Shown here one piece after another: positions 23,686 through 33,757 of a stretch of DNA of 64,000 nt. Made by a program: the position numbers and the translations under genes. The notes under the pieces were generated by a model that saw only the letters and a program-made list of their open reading frames with translations, made no database searches and was not told the DNA's origin. Source of the DNA: Luzula sylvatica (Eukaryota; Streptophyta; Magnoliopsida; Poales; Juncaceae); contig OX326957.1 of assembly GCA_946800325.1 (NCBI GenBank), positions 63,183,570 to 63,247,569 on the forward strand, in the 5' to 3' direction. Each line of letters starts with the position of its first letter. The first letter of the stretch is position 1.

Positions 23686-24563
23686 AATTTGACATGAGCA
23701 TGATGGGGGAGCTCACTTTCTTCCTCGAACTTCAAGTCAAGCAATCATCCGAGGGAATATTCGTCAACCAATCCAAGTACACTCGCGAACTTCTCAAGCG
23801 ATTCGGATTAGATCAAACAAAGGCGAGTGATACGCCCATGGCAAAGAGTCCAAATTAGATGCGGATGAGGATGGCGAAGCTTTCGACATAACGGATCGAG
23901 TATCGAAGTATGATCGGTAGCTTATTGTATCTCACGGCAAGCCGACCCGATATCATGTTTGCCGTATGCCTATGTGCCCGGTTCCAAGCAAACCCTAAGG
24001 TATCTCATTACACCGCGGTAAAACACATTTTTCGGTACCTTAAGTGGACAATCGATCTAGGGATTTGGTATGGTCATAGTGGAAATCTCACCTTGATAGG
24101 GTATACGGATGCGGACTTTGCCGGTTCAAGGGTTGACCGCAAAAGCACGAGTGGAACTTGCCAATTCTTAGGCGGGTCAGTCGTCTCGTGGTCAAGCCGA
24201 AAACAACACTTCGTTGCCCTATCAACGGCCGAGGCCGAATATGTAGCGGCGGGATGTTGTTGTGCCCAACTACTATGGCTAAACCAAATCCCTGGCGATT
24301 ACGGGTTGAACTTTCGAAAAATCCCCATATTGTGCGACAATAATAGCGCAATATGCATCTCGAAAAATCCCGTAAATCACTCGCGAACAAAGCACATACA
24401 CATCCGTCATCATTTCATCCGAGATCATGTGGAAAAAGAAGACGCCAAGCTCGAAAGGGTGGATACTCTTGATCAAATCGCCAATATCTTCACCAAACCC
24501 CTACATTTCGCTCAATTCTCCATCTTAAGGTTAAAGCTAGGTATGCTCTATCTCAAAAATTAA
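23686..24563 (+). pseudogene. Sirevirus-like RT end and RNase H
   Basis: Picks up at FDMSMMGELTFFLELQVKQS, the C-terminal RT region, then KYTRELLKRFGL. A frameshift occurs near 23,845-23,890. The RNase H frame (23,910-24,563) shows YTDADFAGSRVDRKSTSG, STAEAEYVAAG, LCDNNSAICI and TKHIHIRHHFIRDH, then stops at LGMLYLKN. It has a different family signature from the upstream pol, showing that the second element sits inside this one. Confidence 0.8.
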
Positions 24564-25380
24564 AGGTTATCATTATTATTATTGGAGCATCGATTGTCGA
24601 AAATTTTAGCAAATCTTAAACTCCATAAAATTATTTCATTTTTGGTCAAAAACCTAATCATGGTGCATTCTGACATATATATAAACATGCATGTCCCAAA
24701 ACTTTTTTTTTATTATTTTTTTTGTTTTGTTCTTTCAAACAAAATGAAATCATCAGAATTCGGTTCGTTCAAACGCTCCTACTGTCAGTTCGAACGAACT
24801 GATTAACCTAGCCAAAAACCCGGAACGAACCCCAAAGTCCATTCCATTGCACTATGTCCGTTCGAACGAACAAAATCTTCCGTTCGAACGAACTAATTTA
24901 AACAAATAAGAGCCCAATGACCAATTTAAGGTACGTTCGAACGATCCGTAATATCAGTTCGAACGAAGTCATCCGAAACTGATTTTAACCCATTCGTTCG
25001 AACGAACCATACACATACGTTCGAACGCACAGATCAAGAGGCTGAGAATAACCCATTCGTTCGAACGAATCATGTACATTCGTTCGAACGAACCATACGG
25101 AAAACTAAACTTTAACCCATTCGTTCGAACGAACCACACACATTCGTTCGAACGAACCTCTCGGGAAACTCCCATATACCCTCGAAACCGTCACCATAAC
25201 CCCCACCTTTTCCACTTCTCTCACTCTTAAAACTGACCTTATCTCTTCCACTCCTCCATTAGAGCACTCTAGGTCAAGCCACCACTATTTAAACCCTCCA
25301 AATCGACACAATCACTTCATCTTGCTCAAATCCATCTCTCCATCCGAAAATCTTACTCAAACCTCTCCATTTTTACTCCA
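24564..25380 (+). repeat. Spacer with a GTTCGAAC palindrome cluster
   Basis: Between RNase H and the envelope-like ORF, 24,760-25,165 holds 11 copies of GTTCGAAC, several extended to the 16-bp palindrome GTTCGTTCGAACGAAC. They are spaced irregularly at about 15-60 bp. The last 200 bp are CT-rich and could be a leader for the following ORF. Confidence 0.75.
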
Positions 25381-26727
25381 ATGTCGGGCCGCAAGACCAA
25401 GAAGGCTGCTTCCAAGCCACCAAGACGACCACCTCCTCATTTCGACTTCAACGACTCCGGCAATACCTTCCTCTTCAAGGATCCCACCGCCGGAATTCGT
25501 TTTCGGGAAACGTACTCCAAGAAATCGCCGAGTCAAGGATATTATTTTCAACTTCCCTCCAACATTCCTCTCTTGTCCGACATTGTCACCCCAATCGAAG
25601 ACAAGTGGCACATTGCCGGCTTGTGTTCCCTAAATCACCCCTCCTATGAAGTGGTGACGAAACTATTTTACGCAAATGCCGTGTTCAACTACGAGGATAA
25701 TGAAATCAAGAGTTACCTCTTTGGCCATTCTATTACCATCAACATCGCGAGTCTTTGTCAATGGCTCGGTTTGACGGATAATGGAGAACTCGTCTACATT
25801 AGCCGCGCCGAGCAAATCCCCGATGCCGCATACACCACGATTTACAAATTGGTCACAAATGACGGTAAAATCACATCGGCCACTCAACTCTTGGCACCTC
25901 TCCGTTTCGTTTGGCAAATCGGTAATAATATCTTGACACCGATCTCTAAACTCAAATCCAACTTCGACAAACGAAACATTACCTTCCTTTATCGCCTATG
26001 GTACGCGAGTGAGGAAATTATCAACATTCTGAATCTCATTCTCAAGCACATGGAATCAACCATGCGTCTCAAGGTATCCACTCTCCCATATGGAAACATA
26101 ATTGCGTTGGCATGCGATCAATTGGACATCAAAATTCCAACCGATCAATGGGACCTCGGACGTGCCGACCCCACAAATCTAGGATCTCCCGAGCATCTCA
26201 CTCGCCTCCACTACTCCGACAAGAAAACCGGGCAACTCGATTACTCTCGCCAAGGAGGACGAGTCCCTACCGTAATCCAAAATTGGGTTTTGGAGGAAGA
26301 CCCTAACCTCTACAAATTTCCGAATACTCCTTCCGAATGGATTGAACCGTCGGACACCGCACCTACACCAACACCAACGCGCAAACGTAAAACTCAAGGA
26401 AACACTAGGGCGGGGACTTCGAATTCCGCATCCGAGGCTCCGCATGCGATGGGCTTCAACATGGATGAGATGCGTGGGATGATTGATGCCATGCAAACCC
26501 GTTTTCATGAGGAAAGTGTGTGGGTCCGTGACCAAGTGTTCGAAGATAATGCACGGACTAGAGCACACTCCACCCAACTCTTTAACGATCTCTACGCTCA
26601 CCTCGACATTCGTTTCGGACCATGGAATCCTCCCCAAGACGTACCACCACCGTTCAACCCGAACGAACCATGGAACCTCTCCGAAGATGCACCGCCCGAG
26701 TATAATCCGGACGGCCCGAATCCCTAG
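25381..26727 (+). CDS. Envelope-like / putative plant transposon protein of the Sirevirus-like element
   Basis: An uninterrupted 448-residue frame downstream of pol, where Sireviruses carry their extra 'envelope-like' ORF. The N-terminus is basic and Pro-rich (SKPPRRPPPHFDF). The central part (about residues 60-260) contains VVTKLFYANAVF and ITINIASLCQWLGL, resembling the 'putative plant transposon protein' domain of plant retroelement ORFs. A Pro/Thr/Lys linker (about 320-345) precedes a helical Met-rich stretch and a Pro/Asn-rich tail. I see no clear transmembrane segment or signal peptide, so an actual envelope role is not supported by the sequence. It is intact although pol is not, consistent with recent insertion or trans-mobilisation. 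A host gene is unlikely given the flanking polypurine tracts and LTR. Confidence 0.65.
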   Translation: MSGRKTKKAASKPPRRPPPHFDFNDSGNTFLFKDPTAGIRFRETYSKKSPSQGYYFQLPSNIPLLSDIVTPIEDKWHIAGLCSLNHPSYEVVTKLFYANAVFNYEDNEIKSYLFGHSITINIASLCQWLGLTDNGELVYISRAEQIPDAAYTTIYKLVTNDGKITSATQLLAPLRFVWQIGNNILTPISKLKSNFDKRNITFLYRLWYASEEIINILNLILKHMESTMRLKVSTLPYGNIIALACDQLDIKIPTDQWDLGRADPTNLGSPEHLTRLHYSDKKTGQLDYSRQGGRVPTVIQNWVLEEDPNLYKFPNTPSEWIEPSDTAPTPTPTRKRKTQGNTRAGTSNSASEAPHAMGFNMDEMRGMIDAMQTRFHEESVWVRDQVFEDNARTRAHSTQLFNDLYAHLDIRFGPWNPPQDVPPPFNPNEPWNLSEDAPPEYNPDGPNP

Positions 26728-27251
26728 ACCTATCCAACCGACCTTAGTTATGGCCTTAGCTCATTAGAGCATATTTTCTATAGTAAAACTTTATTTTGCA
26801 TGTAGTAGGGAGCATATTTGCTTTTGCATGTTATTTAGTATTGTTGTTATGCGTATGTTTTGTGTTGTTATCATGAATACTTGTCATGCCATGCTATATT
26901 GCTATATTAAAAATTTATGATTAAATGTTCATCTTGTGAAATTTTGTTTGGTTAAAATTGTTTTTCAAAATCTTTGTTCTCTCACTTTTGTGAAAATCAT
27001 CATACCAAGCGCAAATTAATGTCAAAATTAAAAAACTTGCTAAGATATTCTCTATTTACGAGCCTATGATTGAGAAATACGAAAATTTAGGGGGAGCTCG
27101 TATCTAGGGGGAGCCTTCCGTCTCGTCAGTCTCTACTTCCTTTTGATCATTTCAAAAAGGGGGAGAAAAGGACGACGTACGGAAAGTTCTTCGATAATCG
27201 ATAAAACTCTCCAAATCGATAGCGTTTTGAAATTAATCAAAAGGGAGAGTT
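26728..27251 (+). promoter_or_regulatory. Multiple polypurine tracts before the Sirevirus-like 3' LTR
   Basis: AGGGGGAG occurs at 27,089-27,096 and 27,106-27,113, an AAAAAGGGGGAG run at 27,154-27,165, and AAAAGGGAGAG at 27,239-27,249 immediately before the LTR. Polypurine tracts prime plus-strand DNA; several copies are a known Sirevirus trait. 26,728-27,060 holds no gene. Confidence 0.7.
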
Positions 27252-27599
27252 TGTTGATCCAAATATCCTACGGTTTGATTATATCAAAACAACTGTCAAT
27301 ACTAACGGTTTGCGTTAAGAACAACTTGTAGGAGAAATAGGTACAACATATTAAGGATGATCAAAAGAAACACAAGTGGAGGACCGCGAAGATCATTCAA
27401 GACTAAAAGAAGACACAAATCATCAAGAAAGGAAAGGCGTCAAGACGATTGAAGAATCCAAGATGTCGAAGCCTTCCGTGAGTTGAGATCACCAAAATAA
27501 ACCCTAGATATTCCAAAGAACATCTCATATTTATCAAGATCAAAAGATACATTCAAAACATGATGAAATGGAAGATGGTGAATCACCATACCAGATTAT

Positions 27600-28010
27600 G
27601 GTTCGTTCGAACGAACAACACTGTGCGTTCGAACGAACCTTCAGTTCGAACTAATAAACACAACAAGTTCGAACGAACCTAATTCTGGTAATGTGAGAAA
27701 ATAAACACAATCAATAGTTCGTTCGAACGAACATTTATACGTTCGAACGAACCTTCATGGTTCGTTCCAGATTCATAGAACGAACTGTGAACTAATCCAT
27801 GTTCGTTCAAACGCATTAAACTGTTCGTTCGAACGAACCTTCATGGTTCGTTCAAGATTCATAGAATGAACTGTGAACTAATTCATGTTCGTTCGAACGA
27901 ACTACTCAGTCAGTTCGAACGAACCCATCGTGTTTATGAACAATTCATTTGAAACGGCTAGTTCAAACTGTAGTTCGTTCGACCACACTGTATTGTGTGT
28001 TCGAACGAAC
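27600..28010. repeat. LTR palindrome cluster (GTTCGTTCGAACGAAC)
   Basis: Ten GTTCGAAC cores, four of them within the full 16-bp palindrome, in the U3 part of the LTR just upstream of the TATA box. The same core is clustered at 24,760-25,165 and I saw no comparable cluster elsewhere in the window. They could be binding sites for a dimeric protein or cruciform-forming sites. Confidence 0.8.
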
Positions 28011-28050
28011 TATGCAATTTTGACACATGATGAGTGGTTTTTATGAGTGA

Positions 28051-28058
28051 TATAAATA
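28051..28058 (+). promoter_or_regulatory. LTR TATA box
   Basis: TATAAATA within GAGTGATATAAATAGAAC, about 40 bp downstream of the palindrome cluster. It is likely the core promoter of the Sirevirus-like LTR. Confidence 0.55.
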
Positions 28059-28634
28059 GAACCCACTCATACATTTCTCTCTCCAAGTTTTTAGAAAATC
28101 ATTCCCCATTCAAAAGAGAGAAAGTCCTAGCCTTGATCTTCCACTCTCTTGATAAATTGAGACCAAATCTAGATCCTAGATCTCCCTTCGAAATCTTCCA
28201 TTAAATACAATTCCCGACTCACGTGACCAATCACGTTGTAGTTCGTATTAGATACGTGTAATAGGCTAGTACTACGATTGTAAACCCCGCTATAGATCGA
28301 TAGAAAAACGTGTAAATCGATCTAAGCAAAACCTTGTACGAGTGAGTTGAAAATTCAATCGAAAACCGAAAAAGGCGCAAGGCATTCCCGGAGACGTAGG
28401 TACTTGTATTTAATCGAATCGGTCGATTAAGTAAGTAGACGGTGAGTTAAAGCTACATAGCAACCACCTACCGAACTCCGTTATCAAACTTCTTGTGTCA
28501 AATTCATACGGTATTTGCATCATTCAATTCATATCATTTAGCTTCCGCATCAATTAAGAATTTGTATACCTTAGTGCGAAAATCGTACACTAGGATTACC
28601 TATTCACCTGCCTCTAGGTTAGAATTAACCAACA

Positions 28635-30443
28635 ATAATAAGAAATCAAGTATTGATATAATTCAAAAAAGTTGCCGGCACTTTGGAGAAAATCTATTTA
28701 CTTTTGTCAAGCTACCTGACGAAAGTTCTACTTCTTCAAATTGAGCATGCAGTGTGCTAGTTTTGCAAATTGTTTTTTTTTAATGCTATAAATAAAAAAA
28801 AATCAAAATGTACGCATTTTTTTTAGAAAAATGAGGTGGGTCGGACCCACATTCATTGTATTATATTATATTCTTTTATAATAGGGTTAGAGAACTCCAA
28901 ATAAAGTTCAATTCCGACCAATTAATAAAGGGAAAATATATCATGCCCCTGAAAACACTCTTACATCCTTGATGTGTTATCCATTTTGTCAATTTTGTCA
29001 GCCTAGTTGGTGTGCCAAGTTCAATTGACATGTACCATGCAATTGACCATGTACCCAATGTTCAATTAATTAATTATCTCAAGTAATTATTACCTAATTA
29101 ATTAAAATTAACTTGTTTTATTTCAAATTATTTTGAGACAATAATATTAATTTCAACGTTAATCATATTGAGGTTAGATTATTTGAGATAATTAATTGAC
29201 AAATACTTACGTTAATTGAATTGAGAAAATTTATTTGACATTAAAATACTTATGTTAATTTGACAAATATATTAATTGACTAATACATTGAAATACTTAA
29301 TTAATTGACAAATATATTAAAATACTCAATGAATTGACAAATATATTAATTATACCTATGTCAATTGAAATACTATGTTAATTAACTGACAAATACATTA
29401 ATTATACTTACGTTAATTAAATTACTTATGTTAATTAATTGACAAAAATAATAATATTAATTATAGTTCAAATAACTTAATAATTGTTTATGTCAATTGA
29501 CAAATATATTGATTAACAAATATTATGACAATTGACAAATTTAATTAATTTGATCAACACATATTATGGCGGTTATGACAATAAAAAACGAGAGCAAAAA
29601 CCGAGATTCAAAATGAGAGCAACAACAGATCTAGGTATAATTTATGAAAAAACCGAGATTCAAATCGAGATTCAAAACGAAATCAAGAGCAAAAACCGAG
29701 AGCAACAACAGATCTAGCGAGATTCAAAACGATTTCTTTTAAATCGAGAGCAAAAACCGAAAGCAAAAATAATTTCTTCAAAAAAACAGCAAATGATTTT
29801 CTGAAAAAAAACGAGCGGGAGAAAGAGTGGAGAGAGAGGGGCTGTGATTTGTGAAATGAAAGGAGAGAGAAATTAGGATTTGAGTTTGGGTTTATATATG
29901 GACATGTAATTAGGAATTGGATTTTGAGTTTGTCAATCGGACGGGCCAATCAATTCAACCCGAAATTTATTTCCCAATAGGAACCCAAAATATATCCCAA
30001 TTGACAAGGTGAGTCATCAAGGACTTTTCTCCTTGTTTCAGGAACGTCATATATAGCCCCATTAATGAAGTTCAAAATCCTGAAAATTTAACTGGTCACG
30101 AATCAGAACAAATCAACAAAAACATTTTATCCCTTCTTCACAACCTTCTTCACAATGCTGCTGAAATTTTCTAAAAATAGAGCTCAAAACCATCACATGC
30201 AAAAAATCTGGTGCCACTTTCATACTAGAACTTCATATCTAACTAGCTAGCTTCTTGATCACCATTTTGTTTGAAGATATATCTATTTTTGAAGAAATAG
30301 ATAAGTATTACTTTCCGTTCGAGCATTACATGCATGTAAATAATATATCTTCTTATAAAAAGAAGTATCCTCCAAAAGTGACAACCAAAATTAAATCCGT
30401 CTTCCACGTTTATTTTCCTTCGCTACGTACATAATTCATTGAG
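28635..30443. other. AT-rich intergenic DNA with degenerate repeats
   Basis: 28,640-28,744 holds a short open stretch (IIQKSCRHFGENLFTF, ending at a TGA) that looks exon-like but is unidentified. 29,170-29,550 is a degenerate array of TTAATTGACAAATATATT-like units. 29,585-29,770 contains repeated GAGATTCAAAACGA and GAGCAAAAACCGAG units. No complete gene. Confidence 0.4.
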
Positions 30444-30638
30444 ATGGCACTACAGGGAGAAATTAAAACGGTTCTAGTAACCGGTGGAGCCGGTTTTATC
30501 GGCAGTCACACAGTGGTTCAGCTTCTCGAAGAAGGATACAATGTGCATATTATTGACAATCTTGATAATTCGGCGGAGGAATCTGTGAACCGGGTCAGGT
30601 CGTTAGTGGGACCCGGTCAGTCTGAGAATCTCCATTAA
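30444..30638 (+). pseudogene. UDP-glucose 4-epimerase N-terminal fragment
   Basis: The enzyme interconverts UDP-glucose and UDP-galactose in the cytosol. The frame from the ATG shows the NAD-binding start of the family: [20 protein letters not shown] (GxxGxxG at about residues 14-20) and [16 protein letters not shown]. It ends after 64 codons at an in-frame TAA, just where the family continues into the substrate domain. No GT donor in a suitable place and no later exon was found. It is best read as a 5' gene fragment or a broken gene. Confidence 0.6.
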
Positions 30639-31053
30639 AAAACCTCCTATAATGATAATTTATTTCCCTAGCTTCACTAGAAATTAAAACGACTCTAATC
30701 CGAGTCTCGAACCCCACTAGATCGTCCCCAGCTTGACCTGCTTGACACGCCAAGTGAACGTCCGTAACTCGACCCACCCTCACCACCTCGACCACCAAAC
30801 AATGATCTTCGACCAAAATAAACGTCCTGTTAAATTGTCTAATAATAATAATAATAATAATAATAATATATAACAATTTAATTCAATTATTAATTATTTG
30901 ACTTCTTTTTGACGGCCCGAAACGAGCGATTTGAGTTCTTCAATTTGTCGTTTTAATTCAAAATGGTCCTCGTATTTTTCAGAATAAAAAAGCTTAACGT
31001 AAAATATGTCAATAAAGTTCAATTAACAAAAAAAGCGTGAATCAAAACGTAAA
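30639..31053. other. Intergenic, with a (TAA)n run
   Basis: No gene. About ten TAA units lie at 30,840-30,870. The last five bases (GTAAA, 31,049-31,053) are the left target duplication of the following LTR element. Confidence 0.5.
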
Positions 31054-31370
31054 TGTAAGGATTCGACCTCGAATCCTTACTCAAACAACCTCGAAATTGA
31101 GAGAATTAGATAAAAGATACAAACTTTAAATGAATTCGAATTCGATTCATTAAAGTATAAAGAGACAAAGTCTCGATTTCTTACACGAAGAAACAATTAC
31201 ATCAATATTATGTTCTAATTCTCTCTCTTCTCCCTATTTATAATGCGACAAAGTTATAAAAGAAAATATTAACTAGACACGGTACACCATGCACCTCGTG
31301 AACCAAAAGTGAATTTACAATTAAACCCCTCATTTATTATTAATAACCCGTATACCCTCGGGTCATGACA
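31054..31370 (-). repeat. 3' LTR of the short element
   Basis: TG...CA ends (TGTAAGGATT and GGTCATGACA on the plus strand), with a TATA box in minus orientation at 31,235-31,242. The first 26 bases form a perfect 12-bp stem (GTAAGGATTCGA / TCGAATCCTTAC) with a 2-base loop. Confidence 0.9.
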
Positions 31371-31405
31371 ATACCGCCTCCTTTAAAGATCCTTGTCCTC
31401 AAGGA

Positions 31406-32323
31406 TCAAGCATGCGAATATATATTAGGTTTTGGCGGTGGCCTTTTCGATATAACACGAATCACCACCGAAGATATCGCATCGTACCGTATATTCGGCT
31501 TTGGTGGTGGCCTTTTCAACCCAACACGAATCACCGCCTTTGAACATTCCACATCGTACCTTATATTCAATTTCGGATGCGGCCTTTTTACTTCATCATC
31601 GAGCTTCCTTTCGAGTCGTGTTTCTAATGGAGATAACTGCCTTCCTCGAAATGTGCACAATCCTCTCAAATCTTCATTCACGGTTTCTCGAGAAGTATCC
31701 CACTTGAATTGCAAATACGGATCCACATATGTTTTACTTACTAATCGCATCGTACCCGAATCCATTTCGATCACGTCCGAATCCGATTCAATCTCAACCG
31801 GATCCGCTTCGATCACGCCCGAATCCTCTTCGATCACGCCCGAATTCGTTTCGATCACGTCCGAATCCGCTTCGAGCACGTCCGAATCTGCTTCGAACAC
31901 GTCCGAGTCCGCTTCGATCACGCCCGAATCCTCTTCGATCACGCCCGAATCCGCTTTGTTATCCTCTCCTTTATTGACTCTATTTTCATTCGATTTTTCT
32001 TCTTTGTTGAAACGTTTTCTCCATTCCTCAAACCATTTATTATTACTTGCTTGCATTTGGTCCACCTTATATAACACACTCTTCAACACTTCTTCCCAAG
32101 ATAACGCAAAAAATCGCCCACTAATTTCGCAATAAGCCTCGCCTTTACCATCTAATATCTTTTGATCACAATTCGTTCCACATCTATGCATCGTTTTACC
32201 CGTTTCACACCAAAATTGATTATCAATCCATCTCGTAATATCACAATCCTCTTCACATCGATGCCCATGATATGTATCTTGCGGATGAATAATATCCCAC
32301 AAATATACTATTTTATTACTCAT
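31406..32323 (-). CDS. Unrecognised Cys/His-rich protein with heptad repeats, carried by the LTR element
   Basis: A 305-residue frame, open throughout. Residues about 20-70 are rich in Cys/His: HRCEEDC, then FWCETGKTMHRCGTNC, then AYCEISGRFF. The spacing suggests one or two metal-binding fingers but is not the CX2CX4HX4C knuckle of gag. A helical charged stretch follows (about 85-115), then about ten acidic heptads of the form DSGVIEA (about 125-195; 21-bp DNA repeat at 31,750-31,960), and a C-terminal part with three repeats around KRPPPKPNIRYD. I do not know the family. It could be a diverged gag, a transduplicated host domain or a new accessory protein. Its position between primer site and purine tract puts it under LTR control. 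Confidence 0.6.
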   Translation of the reverse strand: MSNKIVYLWDIIHPQDTYHGHRCEEDCDITRWIDNQFWCETGKTMHRCGTNCDQKILDGKGEAYCEISGRFFALSWEEVLKSVLYKVDQMQASNNKWFEEWRKRFNKEEKSNENRVNKGEDNKADSGVIEEDSGVIEADSDVFEADSDVLEADSDVIETNSGVIEEDSGVIEADPVEIESDSDVIEMDSGTMRLVSKTYVDPYLQFKWDTSRETVNEDLRGLCTFRGRQLSPLETRLERKLDDEVKRPHPKLNIRYDVECSKAVIRVGLKRPPPKPNIRYDAISSVVIRVISKRPPPKPNIYSHA

Positions 32324-33326
32324 CGTATCGGCTCAAAACGCTTCAACAACGTCCAGACCCGTTAAGAAACCAAGCAGACCCGTTAACAATTCTGGATTCT
32401 GAACAGAATTCGAATCTGAATTCTCGAGCTTGGATTCCAGATTCTCAACAGAACCAGGAACTGGCTGCAGACCTCCTTTTCTGGATTTTGGGCAGACCTC
32501 GGAATTGTTTGCCCTGTTTTCGTATCTGGATTTTCTGAAAACCGGGAACCAACAATTTAGGAATCCAAGTCCTTCACGAATCGGATCAAGTCTAACCCGA
32601 ATCCGCTATCCGCTCCTTCTTCCTCTTCTTACGATCTTCTCGCAGAGATGGTCGTCGGAGCTTGGTGTAAGAAAAGGCGAAAAAGGGGCTGCTGGTCGTC
32701 TTTGACGATGAAGGAAATAGCGAACCACTGAACTAGCAAACTCCTTCTTCTTGCGAGGAAAGGAAAGGAGAACCACTGAAACCAGCGATCGATTCTTCTT
32801 CTTCTTCTCGGAAACACGCTTGGTCCTTCCTGGAGCAAGTGCTGGATCGAGGTTGCAAGTGCTGAATCGAGGTCCTTCTCGGGTCAGTGATTTGAAACGG
32901 AATGGCAAGAATGATCTTGATGAGAATTTGGGGCGAAAGAGATCTGGATCAGCGAAACTCGAGTCTGGGATCGGCAATGGACGCTGAGTGTGCTGCGGGG
33001 TCTGAATTGATCGAATCGAGAAGTCTGAATTGGTCTGAATCGGATTCGATCAAGAATGCGTCTCGAATTTAAGGTCTGAATCACGGAATCTCCTCGATCG
33101 GGTCTAGATCGGCTCGAATCGAATTGATATCTCGAGACAAGAATTCAAGAAATCAAGAATTCAAGAAATCGAGAGATCGTATCGGAACCTGGTGGCAAAT
33201 CTGGTGGCGAATCGAGGCGGGACAGAATTGTCTTCGAACCGAAGAATCGTCGTGAATCTGATCCGAATCGGCTCGAAACGGATAAGAACTCGAAAAGATA
33301 AGCGCCGTGACGGTCGGAGAATCGTC
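32324..33326 (-). other. Leader of the short LTR element
   Basis: About 1 kb between the primer-binding site and the ORF. The open frames here are short and overlapping on both strands, and none is convincing. The sequence is rich in GAATC/GATTC words (32,390-33,180), some forming short inverted repeats. Confidence 0.5.
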
Positions 33327-33338
33327 GCTCTGATACCA
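33327..33338 (-). promoter_or_regulatory. Primer-binding site (initiator tRNA-Met)
   Basis: TGGTATCAGAGC on the minus strand, two bases inside the right-hand LTR. It is complementary to the 3' end of plant initiator tRNA-Met and fixes the orientation of the element. Confidence 0.9.
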
Positions 33339-33340
33339 AT

Positions 33341-33657
33341 TGTAAGGATTCGACCTCGAATCCTTACTCAAACAACCTCGAAATTGAGAGAATTAGATAA
33401 AAGATACAAACTTTAAATGAATTCGAATTCGATTCATTAAAGTATAAAGAGACAAAGTCTCGATTTCTTACACGAAGAAACAATTACATCAATATTATGT
33501 TCTAATTCTCTCTCTTCTCCCTATTTATAATGCGACAAAGTTATAAAAGAAAATATTAACTAGACACGGTACACCATGCACCTCGTGAACCAAAAGTGAA
33601 TTTACAATTAAACCCCTCATTTATTATTAATAACCCGTATACCCTCGGGTCATGACA
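33341..33657 (-). repeat. 5' LTR of the short element
   Basis: The same 317 bp as 31,054-31,370 by direct reading. TATA box (minus strand) at 33,532-33,539. Adjacent to the primer-binding site, so this is the promoter copy. Confidence 0.9.
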
Positions 33658-33757
33658 GTAAATAACAAAATTAAACCCAAACCTGGTTCAATTGAACCAT
33701 TATTAAACTAAATTATACTCAATAAACCCTACCGCTGCCCTATTCAATGTTGTTAAA

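Larger units (their letters stand above)
18111..28634 (+). mobile_element. Sirevirus-like Ty1/copia element, 5'-truncated and with its middle replaced
   Basis: Composite unit: gag (18,111-18,990), the 3' half of a different copia element (about 18,991-23,685), the element's own RT/RNase H end (23,686-24,563), a palindrome-rich spacer, an envelope-like ORF, repeated polypurine tracts and a 3' LTR (27,252-28,634). The extra ORF after pol, multiple polypurine tracts and palindrome clusters are typical of Sireviruses. The 5' LTR and N-terminal gag are missing; the left edge abuts the CACTA-type end. Confidence 0.7.
27252..28634 (+). repeat. 3' LTR of the Sirevirus-like element
   Basis: Starts TGTTGATCC after the last polypurine tract. 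The likely end is TTAACCAACA at 28,634, giving inverted termini TGTTG/CAACA and a length of about 1.38 kb. The left half (27,600-28,010) contains 10 GTTCGAAC palindromes, including a direct repeat of about 85 bp (27,742-27,826 against 27,827-27,905). The partner 5' LTR is not in the window, so the right border is inferred. Confidence 0.65.
31054..33657 (-). mobile_element. Complete short LTR retrotransposon with a non-pol ORF
   Basis: A 2604-bp element with two 317-bp LTRs (31,054-31,370 and 33,341-33,657) that look identical base for base, flanked by a perfect target duplication GTAAA (31,049-31,053 and 33,658-33,662). The primer-binding site lies next to the right LTR and a purine tract (AAAGGAGGCGG) next to the left one, so the element reads on the minus strand. 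It has no protease, integrase or RT and depends on another element. Its single long ORF is described separately. Identical LTRs imply very recent insertion. Confidence 0.9.

Noticed and set aside
26179..26637. Minus-strand frame inside the envelope-like ORF
   Set aside because: Shadow of the plus-strand ORF, without recognisable domains.
25381..26727. Reading the 448-codon ORF as a host gene
   Set aside because: It lies between RNase H and repeated polypurine tracts plus LTR, the standard place of the extra Sirevirus ORF.
27600..28010. CRISPR-like array of palindromes
   Set aside because: Plant LTR context, irregular spacing, no constant repeat-spacer pattern, no cas genes.
18111..28634. 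Integrated plant pararetrovirus
   Set aside because: Domain order integrase before RT and LTR structure are Ty1/copia; no movement-protein or caulimovirid arrangement seen.
31365..32135. Plus-strand 256-codon Ser-rich frame
   Set aside because: Antisense to the 305-codon ORF across the same 21-bp repeats; element orientation (primer site, purine tract) favours the minus strand.
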